The notes below the pieces were generated by a model. The model saw only the letters and a program-made list of their open reading frames with translations. It was not told the origin of the DNA and searched no databases. Below are positions 52,620 to 62,521 of a stretch of DNA of 64,000 nt, piece by piece (position 1 is the stretch's first letter; each line of letters opens with the position of its first letter). The position numbers were made by a program, and so were the translations under genes. Source of the DNA: Alphaproteobacteria bacterium LSUCC0396 (lineage in GTDB: Bacteria; Pseudomonadota; Alphaproteobacteria; Puniceispirillales; Puniceispirillaceae); contig CP166131.1 in NCBI GenBank assembly GCA_041228345.1, positions 1,667,001-1,731,000 on the forward strand, given 5' to 3'.

Positions 52620-52843
52620 GCTATTTTCCTCTGTCTTGAATCCTATTTCTCGGGCCAGTCTGTCTTGAGCCTTATGTCTTGATGCCTTTGCTCTAGGGCG
52701 GAGATGGCATTAACCCAAGGCTGTTTGGTGATAATTTAGCAGGTTGCCGCCGCCTGTCAGTTTTATTTTGTTGGCATTTGAAAATTCGTGACTATATCTG
52801 TTTAGAGATAGATTAATCACCAGAGATAATTTTGGAGACCAAA

Positions 52844-53443
52844 ATGGCATTTGAACTACCTGACCTTCCTTATGCGCACGATGCACTCGCAGATTTTGGC
52901 ATGAGCGCCGAAACCCTTGAATATCATCATGACTTGCATCACAACGCCTATGTGGTCAATGGTAATAACCTGATCGCTGGTACCGAATGGGAAGGCAAAG
53001 CACTCGAAGATATCATCACCGGCACTTATGATGCCAATGCGGTTGCGCAAAATGGCATTTTCAACAATGCATCGCAGCATTGGAATCACATGAAATTCTG
53101 GGAAATGATGGGGCCAAAAGGGCGCGCCATGCCATCTGAGTTGGAGGCCGCATTGACGGAATCATTTGGGTCGGTCGACGCGTTCAAAGACGCGTTCAAG
53201 GCTGCAGGTGCAGGTCAATTTGGCTCAGGCTGGTGCTGGCTTGTCAAAAATAGCGACGGTGGCCTTGCTGTGACCAAAACCGAAAATGGCGTGAACCCGC
53301 TATGTTTTGGGCAAACAGCACTGCTTGGGTGTGATGTGTGGGAACATTCCTATTACATCGATTTCCGGAATAAGCGCCCTGACTATCTGGCAAATTTCCT
53401 CGAAAATCTTGTTGATTGGGAATATGTTGCTGCCCAGCTATAG
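52844..53443 (+). CDS. sodB: Iron/manganese superoxide dismutase
   Basis: A 199-residue enzyme that dismutates superoxide in the cytoplasm. It shows FELPDLPYAHDAL, the metal His in HHDLHHNAYV, NASQHWNHMKFW with the second His, and DVWEHSYYIDFRNKRPDYLANF with the last Asp and His. TTGGAGA is just before the ATG at 52844, so the upstream in-frame TTG at 52832 is rejected. A terminator follows 48 bp after the stop. Fe versus Mn cannot be decided from this sequence by eye. Confidence 0.96.
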   Translation: MAFELPDLPYAHDALADFGMSAETLEYHHDLHHNAYVVNGNNLIAGTEWEGKALEDIITGTYDANAVAQNGIFNNASQHWNHMKFWEMMGPKGRAMPSELEAALTESFGSVDAFKDAFKAAGAGQFGSGWCWLVKNSDGGLAVTKTENGVNPLCFGQTALLGCDVWEHSYYIDFRNKRPDYLANFLENLVDWEYVAAQL

Positions 53444-53490
53444 GCATCTTTGTTGGCTTAAAGCCGCTATAGATTTGCGGTGAATTATGA

Positions 53491-53526
53491 AAGCCGTCAC
53501 CCTGCTAAAGGGCGACGGTTTTTTTA
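53491..53526 (+). terminator. Terminator after sodB
   Basis: CCGTC and GACGG arms (53494-53498, 53514-53518) with an inner CCC/GGG pair form the stem, followed by T7. Confidence 0.85.
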
Positions 53527-53668
53527 TGGTTCTTTTGGTGGCCTGAATTTAAGCGAAAATTAGCCTCAATTGACTGTCAAAAACCCCTCATCCAAAGGCC
53601 TCGTTGTCGACGGCGTCATGCCAAGCCGGATAGCAAGGTTAACAGCAACTAGAGGGAGAGGCATCACA

Positions 53669-53899
53669 ATGGGCGTTGCAATAGCAATTCTGGTCATGCT
53701 CGGATTTTATCATTCTGAATCGATGCAGGAATTTCGAGCCAACAGCAACCACAATCCTGTTTATAAATTTGTCCCCGGGGTTCCCTGCGATTCGGGCCTA
53801 AAACAGTCAGGCTTTTCGGTAGTTCCGACGGGAAGACTATATCTTAAACAGGTTAATCGCGATGGCAAGGTCGGTGATATTTGCCGTCCGCAAGACTAG
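53669..53899 (+). CDS. Small single-helix membrane or secreted protein of unknown function
   Basis: A 76-residue protein. The ATG at 53669 is supported by GGGAGAGG about 7 nt upstream, whereas earlier in-frame starts (TTG at 53570) lack a site. It begins [14 protein letters not shown], a short hydrophobic stretch that could be a signal or anchor. Two cysteines occur, in VPCDSG and DICRPQ. It overlaps the 3' end of argG on the opposite strand by 4 bp. I recognise no family. Confidence 0.55.
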   Translation: MGVAIAILVMLGFYHSESMQEFRANSNHNPVYKFVPGVPCDSGLKQSGFSVVPTGRLYLKQVNRDGKVGDICRPQD

Positions 53900-55113
53900 C
53901 TGTCCTGCACCATTTTCTGCACACGAAGGCGAAGTGCGTTCAACCGGATAAAGCCGTGTGCATCGCCGTGATCATAGTCAACGGCGCCATCCTCAAAGGT
54001 TACAAGATCAGCGTTATAGAGTGAGTTTGGCGACTTGCGACCCGTCACGGTAACATTGCCCTTATAGAGTTTGATCCGAACCACCCCATTGACTGCATCA
54101 CGGCAGCTATCAATGGCGGCTTGCAGCATTTCACGCTCGGGCGAGAACCAGAAACCGTTATAGACCAGCTCGGCATAACGCGGCATCAGCTCGTCTTTGG
54201 TGTGCATCGCGCCACGGTCGAGCGTGATTGACTCCATTGCCCGCCGTGCGGTCAGCAAAATTGTGCCGCCCGGTGTTTCGTAAACACCGCGTGACTTCAT
54301 GCCGACAAACCGGTTTTCAACCAGGTCAAGGCGGCCAATACCGTTATCGCCGCCAAGCCGGTTCAACGCGGCAAGCAAATTGGCTGGTGACAACTCTTTG
54401 CCGTCAATGGCAATGGGATCGCCAGATTTAAAGGTGATTTCGATTTCAGTCGGCTTGTCGGGTGCCTGTTCGGGCGACACACTTCTCGAGAAAACATATT
54501 CTTCCGGCGCGACCCATGGATCTTCCAGCACTTTACCTTCGGCGGAAATATGCAGCAGGTTGGCATCAACACTAAATGGCGCTTCGCCGCGTTTATCCTT
54601 TGGAATTGGGATTTGATTGGCCTCGGCATAGGCGATCAATTTTGTGCGGCTGCTAAGGTCCCATTCGCGCCATGGTGCAATCACTTTAATATCGGGCTGC
54701 TGGGCATAATAGGCCAATTCAAAGCGCACCTGATCATTGCCTTTACCGGTGGCGCCATGCGAGACGGCCTCGGCACCAACATCTCGGGCAATTTCGATTT
54801 GCCGTTTGGCGATCAATGGTCGTGCGATTGATGTGCCAAGAAGATAGGCACCCTCATAGAGCGGGTTTGCCCGGAACATGGGGAACACATAATCGCGCAC
54901 GAACTCTTCACGCAAATCCTCGATGTAGATTTGCTTAATGCCCAAAAGCTCGGCCTTGGCGCGGGCTGGTTCAATGTCTTCGCCCTGACCAATATCGGCG
55001 GTAAAGGTTACCACCTCGGCGCGGTAATGATCTTGCAACCACCGCAAAATAACCGAAGTATCAAGGCCGCCGGAATAGGCGAGAACGACTTTTTTAATAT
55101 CTTGCTTGCTCAT
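53896..55113 (-). CDS. argG: Argininosuccinate synthase
   Basis: A 405-residue enzyme of arginine biosynthesis joining citrulline and aspartate with ATP. It has the N-type ATP motif [14 protein letters not shown] (residues 10-23), [18 protein letters not shown], the aspartate/citrulline region [16 protein letters not shown] and [13 protein letters not shown]. Length and order are normal. No other arg gene is next to it, which is common in alphaproteobacteria. Confidence 0.97.
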   Translation of the reverse strand: MSKQDIKKVVLAYSGGLDTSVILRWLQDHYRAEVVTFTADIGQGEDIEPARAKAELLGIKQIYIEDLREEFVRDYVFPMFRANPLYEGAYLLGTSIARPLIAKRQIEIARDVGAEAVSHGATGKGNDQVRFELAYYAQQPDIKVIAPWREWDLSSRTKLIAYAEANQIPIPKDKRGEAPFSVDANLLHISAEGKVLEDPWVAPEEYVFSRSVSPEQAPDKPTEIEITFKSGDPIAIDGKELSPANLLAALNRLGGDNGIGRLDLVENRFVGMKSRGVYETPGGTILLTARRAMESITLDRGAMHTKDELMPRYAELVYNGFWFSPEREMLQAAIDSCRDAVNGVVRIKLYKGNVTVTGRKSPNSLYNADLVTFEDGAVDYDHGDAHGFIRLNALRLRVQKMVQDS

Positions 55114-55226
55114 AAGAAATTTCTATATCCGATCACCTGCTGCCTCGCAACGACGTTTTTTGTGATTTGGATTTTGGCGAGGATCCATTCGCACTCCAAT
55201 TTATAGTTCGCGCCCCGATTTATAGT

Positions 55227-57815
55227 CTATAATTCGCGAAGCAAAGGTGCCGGCTTGCGGCCAAGCGTTTTCATCGCTCCGGTCAGTCCTAAAACCGCAG
55301 TCGCCACCGCACCGGCGAGCGTCGTTCCAAAGACGAGCCAGCCATCAAGGATGAATTCAGCCCCCAGAAACCCGCTTACCAAGGCCCAGCTTGCCAGACT
55401 GCCAATCACTGCGGCGGCAATCGCTGTTAGTAAACCCAAGAACGCATATTCGAGAAACCAGGCAAGGCCAATCGACAGGCGGGTTGCGCCAAGCACCTTT
55501 AGAATCACCGAGTCTGTAAGGCGCTGTGACTCGCTGCTGGCGACGGTTCCGGCAAGAACCGCAATGCCCGCAATCAGCGTCACAAATGCGGTTAACCTTA
55601 CCGCACCACCAAGCAGGCCAATGACCCTTTGGGCGGTTGCCACCGCCTCTTTTACCGATACTGCAGAAATATTGGAAAAACGGCTGGTAATGGCACGTTC
55701 GACCGCATCGGCGGCGGCGTCATTATCGGCATGGGTAGTTGCAATCCAGCTATGCGGGGCAGCATCCAGAACGCCCGGATTTAGGATAAACACGAAATTA
55801 ATTTGAAAACTCTGCCAATCAACCTTGCGAAGATTGGCGATTGTCGCAGTGACTTCCCGGCCAAGAACATTGATGCTAACCGTGTCTCCGATGCCCATGC
55901 CAAAATCGGCAGCGGCGTCCTCTGACATCGACACCAAGGGCGGGCCGCTATAATCTGGTGCCCACCAGTTGCCGGCGATAATCTCGCTGCCTTTTGGCGC
56001 AGTGGCTGCCCATGTCAGGGCGCGGTCGCCGCGTAAAATCCATGCCGACCCCTCTGGCGGCGTGATATTGGCGGCTGAGACACCGTTCATTTTAACAACA
56101 CGGCCGCGCAGCATCGGGGTTTTGGTAATTTGCGAAATACCGGCGATCGATCCAGCCAGTTTTTCAAAATCATCAATTTGGCCCGGCTGGATATCAATAA
56201 AGAACCAAGCTGGCGCATCCTCGGCGACACGGTTATCAATCTGGCGCCCCAAGTTTGACTCGCTGACCGATACCGCCACAAGCACTGACAGGCCGAGGCC
56301 GAAGGCGATAATAACTGACCGAACCGGCGATCCGGGGCGAGTAATATTAGAAAGAGCCAGCCGTGCAGGCACAAAATTGGGTAACGGCGCAAGCCGCAAG
56401 AGGCGCACAAGAAGATTGCCAAGGAGTGATAGCAGCAACAAGGCAGCAAGCGACCCACCAATGAAGCTGGCAGTAATCGCAAGATTATGCGTGGCAAGAT
56501 AGGCAAGTATGGTCAGGCCGCTGGCGGCAAGCAGCATCATCACCAGATAGCGCGGTTTAGGCCAGCCATCAGGCATTTCTATCAGACTACGAAACAGATC
56601 AGCCGCGCGCACTTCTTCGGCTTTGGCAAGCGGCCAGACAGCAAATAGAAAGGCGGTACCCATTCCAAAACCCGCAGCGATCATCAATGACAGTGGATAG
56701 ATCGTCATCTCCAAAGGCACGGTGACGTAACTCGACAAGATGCGAATGGCAAATAGCGGTGCAATCGCAGCGACAATCAACCCTGCCAGAACGCCGCAAG
56801 CGGCAATGACCAAGATTTGTAAAAGATAGATCCGAAAGATCAATAATGATGGCGCGCCAAGACATTTCAATGTGGCGATCACTGGCATCCGGCTTGCCAG
56901 CCATGCGCGCACGGCACCAGCAACCCCCAGCCCGCCGATCAACAGCGCGGTAAGCCCAACAAGCACCAGAAAGATTTCTGCCTGATTGATAAAGCGGTCA
57001 AAACCGGGCGCGGCATTGGCAACTTCGCGCACTCTTACATGCGTCGGCTCGGTAATCTGGCGCAGCGCACCCAGCGCCGGTTCGCGCGCCGCAGCCTGAT
57101 CCAGCAAAAGCCTGTAACGATATGTAATAAATGATCCGGGCTGTTGCAGCCCGGTAGCTGCCAATGTTGCATCTGAAACCAGAACGCGCGGACCAAAGCT
57201 GACAAAGCTGATCGAGCGATCAGGCTCAATCGTCAGAGCCGCGCGCACGCTAACGTCCATGCCACCAAGACGGGCCGTATCACCCGGCTTTAGGCCAAGG
57301 CTTCGCAGCAATGCGTCATCAGCCACGATCCCGCCATCAGCAAGCGCCTCGGCAAGGGGCATATCCGGTTTCAGTTCGGCAGTGCCGACCAGTGGCCAGT
57401 TTTCATCGACAGCTTTCAGTTCAACCAGTTTGCGCCGGTCACTAGCCTGCAACATGGCGCGCATCTGCACCACTTTTGATACGGTGCCAAACTTGGCCGC
57501 AGTTTCCAAAATTTCGGCTCCGGGCGGGGTGTGAAGGCTGCTGATTTCAAGATCACCACCAAGCAGGATACGGGCATTATCATTAATGCCGCTCCGCATC
57601 GCATCGGCGACGGAACCAACCGTACCGATGGCAGCAACGCCAAGCAGCAATGCGCCCAGAAAGACACGGAACCGGCTTAAATTGCCGCGCATCTCGCGCT
57701 GAGCCAATTGCCAGGCAAAATGCCAGCCATCTCGGCTTGCAGAAATCCCATTCATACTATAAAGGCCAGCCCCTTGGTCGGCGCCTGTTTTGATATCTTT
57801 GTTGGTGCGGGTCAC
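55227..57815 (-). CDS. ybbP: ABC transporter permease, FtsX/YbbP family
   Basis: An 862-residue inner-membrane protein. It has the FtsX-type layout of one long N-terminal helix, a large periplasmic domain, then helix groups around residues 270-440 and 720-850, with repeated FtsX blocks (LIGGLGVAGAVRAWLASR and VILKVLGATRLSIGLAW). The GTG start overlaps the stop of the ATPase gene by 4 bp. This family exports or moves lipids or lipoproteins, or works with a hydrolase. The E. coli ybbA-ybbP pair lies divergent from tesA, exactly as here. Confidence 0.9.
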   Translation of the reverse strand: MTRTNKDIKTGADQGAGLYSMNGISASRDGWHFAWQLAQREMRGNLSRFRVFLGALLLGVAAIGTVGSVADAMRSGINDNARILLGGDLEISSLHTPPGAEILETAAKFGTVSKVVQMRAMLQASDRRKLVELKAVDENWPLVGTAELKPDMPLAEALADGGIVADDALLRSLGLKPGDTARLGGMDVSVRAALTIEPDRSISFVSFGPRVLVSDATLAATGLQQPGSFITYRYRLLLDQAAAREPALGALRQITEPTHVRVREVANAAPGFDRFINQAEIFLVLVGLTALLIGGLGVAGAVRAWLASRMPVIATLKCLGAPSLLIFRIYLLQILVIAACGVLAGLIVAAIAPLFAIRILSSYVTVPLEMTIYPLSLMIAAGFGMGTAFLFAVWPLAKAEEVRAADLFRSLIEMPDGWPKPRYLVMMLLAASGLTILAYLATHNLAITASFIGGSLAALLLLSLLGNLLVRLLRLAPLPNFVPARLALSNITRPGSPVRSVIIAFGLGLSVLVAVSVSESNLGRQIDNRVAEDAPAWFFIDIQPGQIDDFEKLAGSIAGISQITKTPMLRGRVVKMNGVSAANITPPEGSAWILRGDRALTWAATAPKGSEIIAGNWWAPDYSGPPLVSMSEDAAADFGMGIGDTVSINVLGREVTATIANLRKVDWQSFQINFVFILNPGVLDAAPHSWIATTHADNDAAADAVERAITSRFSNISAVSVKEAVATAQRVIGLLGGAVRLTAFVTLIAGIAVLAGTVASSESQRLTDSVILKVLGATRLSIGLAWFLEYAFLGLLTAIAAAVIGSLASWALVSGFLGAEFILDGWLVFGTTLAGAVATAVLGLTGAMKTLGRKPAPLLREL

Positions 57816-58564
57816 TTTTTTGTGTCTCCGGCAATGACGCCATCTTCGATCTGAAGGACACGTGAACAGCGCGCCGCCAATGCGGCATCATGCGTTACAA
57901 GCACCAGCGCAGCGCCTGCATCCTGCGCACTTTTGAATAATGTATTCACGACCTTTTCACCGGTGGCACTATCAAGATTTCCAGTTGGCTCATCCGCAAG
58001 AAGAATCCGCGGTTTGGGCGCAATCGCCCGCGCAATCGCCACGCGTTGCTGTTCGCCGCCAGACATCTGGTCGGGAAGATGCGTCATCCGGTGGCCAAGG
58101 CCAACCGATTTCAGGGCGGCACCGGCAATGGCTTCGGCATCAGGCCGGCCGGCTAGCTCCAGCGGGATGGCAACATTCTGCAGGGCGGTTAACGACGGGA
58201 TTAGCCGGAACGCCTGAAACACAATACCAACAAGATCGCGGCGCAACGCTGCCAATGGGTCTTCCGGCATTCTGGTGATGTCAGTTCCGGCAAGCGCGAT
58301 CCGCCCTTTCGTCAGGGTTTCAAGGCCTGCCATCACCATCAACAGGCTGGTCTTGCCAGCACCACTTGGCCCCAAGACGCCAACAGTCTCGCCAGCGCCA
58401 ATCTGCAAATTAATGCCTTTCAGGATTTTAACAATCGCCGCTGCATTGCCGAGGGTCAGATGTGCCGCATTCAGATCAATGACCGGCTGCACCGCAACCT
58501 CATCTGATTTTGCGGCCTTCGAAGATGATGGCCGGGACGATGGTGGCGTGGAAGATGATGGCAT
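57812..58564 (-). CDS. ybbA: ABC transporter ATP-binding protein, YbbA/LolD type
   Basis: A 250-residue ATPase. Walker A is GPSGAGKTSLL and the signature is MSGGEQQRVAIARA, followed by Walker B LLADEPTGNLDSATGEKV and the His switch VTHDAAL. The ATG at 58564 gives a Ser/Pro-rich tail of about 25 residues before the domain; a TTG at 58615 is an alternative with no better site. It powers the YbbP-type permease encoded directly downstream and is divergent from tesA. Confidence 0.92.
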   Translation of the reverse strand: MPSSSTPPSSRPSSSKAAKSDEVAVQPVIDLNAAHLTLGNAAAIVKILKGINLQIGAGETVGVLGPSGAGKTSLLMVMAGLETLTKGRIALAGTDITRMPEDPLAALRRDLVGIVFQAFRLIPSLTALQNVAIPLELAGRPDAEAIAGAALKSVGLGHRMTHLPDQMSGGEQQRVAIARAIAPKPRILLADEPTGNLDSATGEKVVNTLFKSAQDAGAALVLVTHDAALAARCSRVLQIEDGVIAGDTKK

Positions 58565-58790
58565 GGAAATTGTCCAATTCTTGATCGTTGCCCCGAAATC
58601 AGGGCGGGTGGGCAACAGAAAATGCGCCCGCTCTGGAAAATCTGACTTGCCCTTCCTACATGCAGTTAAACCTTATGACAGACGCGACATCGTGTTTTAC
58701 GTAACGGTCAGTACCGCATGGTTGAATAATTAGGCCTTCGTCGGTAGCCGAGATATGGGTTTACCGACCAGTTAGATCAAGGGAAGCGTG

Positions 58791-59492
58791 ATGATCTATA
58801 CCAAATTTTTCCGTTGCCTTTTGCGGCTGATAAACCGGCTTTGTGCAGCTGTTCTGGGGTTTATCGCCAAAACTGTGATGATCGCCTTGATTGCGGCGGC
58901 ATCATTGCAGCCCGCATTTGCCGCAAGCCCGCCGGTGCTGATGGTGCTGGGTGACTCGTTGGTCGCAGGTCACGGTTTACCGCAAGGCGAAGCGTTCCCT
59001 GACGTGCTGGGGCGGATGCTTATTGCTGACGGAATTGATGTGACGATGGTGAATTCTGGTGTCTCGGGGGATACGACAGCTGGCGGGCTAGCCCGGCTGA
59101 ACTGGTCACTCGCTAGTAAGCCGGAGGCGGCGATTATTGTTCTGGGCGGGAATGACCTGCTTCGGGGGCTTGAGCCATCAGCCAGCTATGAAAATCTTGA
59201 GGCGATAATCGAACAGCTAAAAGCCCGCAATGTTGAGGTGCTTTTGGCGGGAATGCAGGCGCCGCGCAATTTGGGTGCGGATTATGCCAATGAATTTGAT
59301 GCTATCTATCAAAAATTGGCACAAGCGCATGACATATTATTCTATCCGTTTTTTCTAGACGGGGTGGCGTTACAGCCCGAAATGAACCTGTCCGACGGAA
59401 TGCATCCAAACCAGCGAGGGATCACCCATATCGCCGAAAAGATTCTGCCGCAGGCAAAGGCGTTGCTGGCACGGGTCAAAAGTGCTGAGTAA
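58791..59492 (+). CDS. tesA: Arylesterase / lysophospholipase TesA (GDSL family)
   Basis: A 233-residue periplasmic SGNH hydrolase. It has a long signal (MIYTKFFRC..., cleaved near FAAS). Block I is GDSLVAGHGLP, followed by SGVSGDTTAGGLARL and block III GGNDLLRG. The catalytic Asp/His pair is in DGMHPNQRG. It hydrolyses thioesters and lysophospholipids. The ATG at 58791 (AGGGAA upstream) is chosen over the adjacent GTG. It is divergent from ybbA-ybbP, a gene order also kept in E. coli. Confidence 0.92.
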   Translation: MIYTKFFRCLLRLINRLCAAVLGFIAKTVMIALIAAASLQPAFAASPPVLMVLGDSLVAGHGLPQGEAFPDVLGRMLIADGIDVTMVNSGVSGDTTAGGLARLNWSLASKPEAAIIVLGGNDLLRGLEPSASYENLEAIIEQLKARNVEVLLAGMQAPRNLGADYANEFDAIYQKLAQAHDILFYPFFLDGVALQPEMNLSDGMHPNQRGITHIAEKILPQAKALLARVKSAE

Positions 59493-59841
59493 AGGCGAGA
59501 CAAAATGCGCCAAACCGCGATTTGGAAAGTCTTTGCATCACAGCGCGAGGTATCCTAAAACAAACTGTGTCGCCGCATAGCAGGTTAGGTGTCCTTTTCA
59601 TATTGATGCCACAAACCACTGACAGACTATGGAGACGCTGGGACATTAGGGCGCGGATTAGGGGTCGCGGATTATAGTGCGCGCCTGAATATTTGTGTCA
59701 ATGAGACCGTCACCTCAGTTAAGACCGTGAAACAAATGAGACTTGCAAGACGAATAAAGCAATAGCGAACGCAACCACCCCAGCGAAGAACGCGACTAGA
59801 GCGAAGATAGCCACTAGAGCGAAGATAGAAAGAGCGAATGA
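59493..59841. other. 349-bp intergenic region before ialB, rich in repeats
   Basis: No gene is visible. The first half has a direct repeat GCGGATTA (59653, 59667) inside a GGCGCG/CGCGCC inverted pair (59650-59655, 59680-59685). The second half, from about 59765, is an 18-bp-period repeat (GCGAA core, see its own entry) running up to the ialB start. No ribosome site stronger than the repeat itself (AGAGCGAA) is present. Confidence 0.6.
59765..59840. repeat. 18-bp-period repeat directly upstream of ialB
   Basis: The core AGCGAA recurs at 18-bp steps (GCGAA at 59765, 59783, 59801, 59819, then 59834). Two copies are nearly full: ACTAGAGCGAAGATAG at 59795-59810 and 59813-59828, identical over 16 bp. 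The last unit ends 1 bp before the ialB ATG. Confidence 0.75.
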
Positions 59842-60363
59842 ATGTTTAAACTAAGCAGAATTTTGGGTGTTTTCACGATGGTGATTGCGACCAGTTTTGC
59901 AGCGTTGCCAGCAATCGCCGATCCGGTTGAGATGCTTGTTGAAAAAGACTGGGGTGCCTATCGGTATGACAATGACGGCAGCCGCATCTGTTTTGTCAGC
60001 AGTGTGCCGACCAAGAGTGAGGGCAAATATGACCCGAAAAACCGCGGTGACATCCGGGTTTTTGTCTCGCATGGCCCGGGCAAGGCCGAACGCGATGTGG
60101 TACAGGTGATTGCGGGTTACCGTTACAAGCCGCAGTCTGATGTCACATTGACGATCGACGGTAAAAAATTCAAATTATTCACCCTCGAAGATCGCGCCTA
60201 TGCGGAAAGCGAAGAGGATGATCGGCGTATTATTGTGCTGATGAAGCGCGGCTCTAAAATGACTGTTGTTGGGACGTCAAGCCGCGGCACGAAAACGACT
60301 GACACTTATTCATTATCAGGCTTTACCAAAACCAAAGCTGTGATCGACAAGACCTGCAAATGA
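59842..60363 (+). CDS. Invasion-associated locus B (IalB) family protein
   Basis: A 173-residue exported protein with signal [26 protein letters not shown] and IalB family features: [35 protein letters not shown] and [15 protein letters not shown]. IalB proteins are common in alphaproteobacteria with little functional data outside Bartonella; here the role is presumably envelope-related. The ATG lies at the end of a repeat array. Its 3' end overlaps the rlmN start (ATGA, 4 bp), a neighbourhood often seen in the group. Confidence 0.88.
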   Translation: MFKLSRILGVFTMVIATSFAALPAIADPVEMLVEKDWGAYRYDNDGSRICFVSSVPTKSEGKYDPKNRGDIRVFVSHGPGKAERDVVQVIAGYRYKPQSDVTLTIDGKKFKLFTLEDRAYAESEEDDRRIIVLMKRGSKMTVVGTSSRGTKTTDTYSLSGFTKTKAVIDKTCK

Positions 60364-61496
60364 CCGTTGCTCCTGCCACTGCTGCGGCCGATCCGTTAAT
60401 GGCAATAGCGCCAAAGACCAACTTGCTTGGCGTGGCCTTTGCCGAGTTGGAGGCAGAAATGCAAGCGCTTGGCCTGCCAAAATTTCGGGCACGGCAAGTA
60501 TGGCGTTGGATTTGGCGGCATGGGCTGACCAGCTTTGATGAGATGAGTGATCTTGGTAAGCCGGTGCGTGAATTGCTGGCAGCGCAGTTTTCGGTTGACC
60601 GGCCAGCGGTATCACGGCGGCTGCAGTCGGTTGACGGCACCATCAAATGGTTGATCCGCTTTGCCGATGGGAATGAGGCTGAATGCGTTTATATCCCTGA
60701 TAAAGCGCGCGGTACTTTATGTATCTCATCGCAGGTTGGTTGTACCCTTACCTGCAGTTTCTGTCACACAGGCACGCAAAAACTAGTGCGTAACCTGACT
60801 GTTGCGGAAATTTGCGGTCAGGTGTTGCTGGCGATGGATGAATTGAATGACTGGCCTGCGGGCAAGCCGGATCGCCGACTGACCAATATCGTGCTGATGG
60901 GTATGGGTGAGCCTCTATTCAATTATGACAATGTCGCAACGGCAATGCGAATGATCATGAGTGGTGAAGGCGTGGCGATTTCTAAACGCCGCATCACCCT
61001 GTCAACATCAGGCGTGGTTCCGGAAATCAAGCGTTGTGGTGATGAATTGGGGGTAAATCTGGCGATCTCGCTTCATGCTACCCGCGATGAATTACGCAAT
61101 GAACTAGTGCCGATTAACCGTAAATACCCGCTGGCTGAATTGATTGATGCCTGCCGCAATTACCCGGGCCTATCGAATGCTCGCCGGATCACATGGGAAT
61201 ATGTTATGCTAGATGGGGTGAATGACAGTGATGAGGATTGCCGCGCGCTGTTGGCGCTGATTAAGGGAATTCCGTCAAAGCTGAACCTGATTCCGTTCAA
61301 TCCATGGCCTGGCAGCCCGTATATATGCTCGTCTGATGACCGAATTGAGGCCTTTGCAAAGCGGGTTTTGAACGCCGGTTACGCATCGCCGGTTCGCACC
61401 CCGCGTGGCCGCGATATTCTGGCTGCTTGTGGGCAATTAAAGTCTGAATCCCAACGTGAAAGACGGCAAAAAACTGGCATAGCTGGCGCAGCATAG
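60360..61496 (+). CDS. rlmN: Dual-specificity 23S rRNA/tRNA adenine-C2 methyltransferase RlmN
   Basis: A 378-residue radical SAM enzyme methylating A2503 of 23S rRNA and A37 of some tRNAs. It has the cluster motif CTLTCSFC (C-x3-C-x2-C) after ISSQVG, then [35 protein letters not shown] and the C-terminal [17 protein letters not shown], whose late Cys is the catalytic methyl-carrying residue. Translationally coupled to ialB. Normal length. Confidence 0.97.
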   Translation: MTVAPATAAADPLMAIAPKTNLLGVAFAELEAEMQALGLPKFRARQVWRWIWRHGLTSFDEMSDLGKPVRELLAAQFSVDRPAVSRRLQSVDGTIKWLIRFADGNEAECVYIPDKARGTLCISSQVGCTLTCSFCHTGTQKLVRNLTVAEICGQVLLAMDELNDWPAGKPDRRLTNIVLMGMGEPLFNYDNVATAMRMIMSGEGVAISKRRITLSTSGVVPEIKRCGDELGVNLAISLHATRDELRNELVPINRKYPLAELIDACRNYPGLSNARRITWEYVMLDGVNDSDEDCRALLALIKGIPSKLNLIPFNPWPGSPYICSSDDRIEAFAKRVLNAGYASPVRTPRGRDILAACGQLKSESQRERRQKTGIAGAA

Positions 61497-61624
61497 CCGA
61501 ATAGAAATCCAGTATTTTTCATTGTCCAAGATAACAGTCTGACCTTGAAAAATTTGATTTTGCACCCTACATTCAAGACACATCAATGCAATCTGATGGC
61601 AATGCTATTTTGGGGAGTTACAAA

Positions 61625-62344
61625 ATGCAGGATAATCGCTTTATGAATACCGCCGCAGCGGCCGCTGCCCAGACTGATGTCGGGCTGCGGGCTTATATGC
61701 TTGGCGTGTATAATCACATGACCACAGCCCTGTTGCTGACAGGCTTTTTTGCCTATGCGACGAAATGGGCGGTGATGAATGTTGCAGGTCTTGGCCAGCT
61801 TATGTACGGCACACCGCTGAAATGGGTCATCATGCTGGCCCCGCTAGGCATGGTGTTCTGGTTGTCAGCACGCATCAGTCATATGTCAGCCAGTAAGGCA
61901 CGCACATTGTTCTATGTCTATGGCGCAATGATGGGTCTGTCGCTTGCATCAATCTTGCTGGTTTATACCGGAGAAAGCGTGGCGCGGGCGTTCTTTATTA
62001 CGGCAGGTGCCTTTGCTGGTCTCAGCCTTTATGGCTACACCACAAAGCGCAGCCTCTCGGCAATGGGCTCGTTCATGATCATTGGTCTGTTTGGCCTGAT
62101 CATCGCATCCGTGGTGAATATCTTCATGGCATCAAGCCAGATGGAATTCGTAATCTCGGTTGCTGGTGTGTTGATCTTTGCCGGTCTGACCGCATGGGAT
62201 ACACAGCGTATCAAATCTATGTATCTAGCTGGTGACAGCCGCGAGGTTGCCGCAAAGAAATCAATCTTTGGCGCGCTGACCTTGTATCTGGATTTCATCA
62301 ACATGTTCCTGTTCATTCTGCGCCTGTTCGGAAACCGCGAATAG
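61625..62344 (+). CDS. Bax inhibitor-1 / YccA family membrane protein
   Basis: A 239-residue inner-membrane protein with seven hydrophobic helices and the family endings FAGLTAWDTQRIKSMYLAGD and LTLYLDFINMFLFILRLFGNRE. The ATG at 61625 has GGGGAG 8 nt upstream; an earlier ATG at 61586 has none. BI-1 family proteins are pH-gated Ca2+-leak channels or, as YccA, modulators of FtsH. Alone between rlmN and fbp, with a terminator following. Confidence 0.92.
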   Translation: MQDNRFMNTAAAAAAQTDVGLRAYMLGVYNHMTTALLLTGFFAYATKWAVMNVAGLGQLMYGTPLKWVIMLAPLGMVFWLSARISHMSASKARTLFYVYGAMMGLSLASILLVYTGESVARAFFITAGAFAGLSLYGYTTKRSLSAMGSFMIIGLFGLIIASVVNIFMASSQMEFVISVAGVLIFAGLTAWDTQRIKSMYLAGDSREVAAKKSIFGALTLYLDFINMFLFILRLFGNRE

Positions 62345-62393
62345 CAGAACTGCCAGTGACGAAAGAAACATTCGCGAATTAGGAAATGATTGG

Positions 62394-62430
62394 AACGCCC
62401 GTGCCGCTATGGTGCGGGCGTTTTCTTTTT
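62394..62430 (+). terminator. Terminator after the YccA-family gene
   Basis: AACGCCCGTGCC and GGTGCGGGCGTT arms around GCTAT, with wobble or mismatch pairs only near the loop, followed by TTCTTTTT. Confidence 0.88.
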
Positions 62431-62521
62431 GCTAATCTACTAATCTTTTTGGTCGGGCGGCGCTTTTGCTAAATTGCCTGCCGGTCAGTCTCTATCCCGT
62501 TGTAAAACCTGGTGCCGTCTC

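Noticed and set aside
59493-59841. tRNA or small RNA gene in the long gap before ialB
   Set aside because: No T-loop GGTTCRANYCC, no cloverleaf arms, no CCA region and no terminator-like end; repeats alone do not justify an RNA call.
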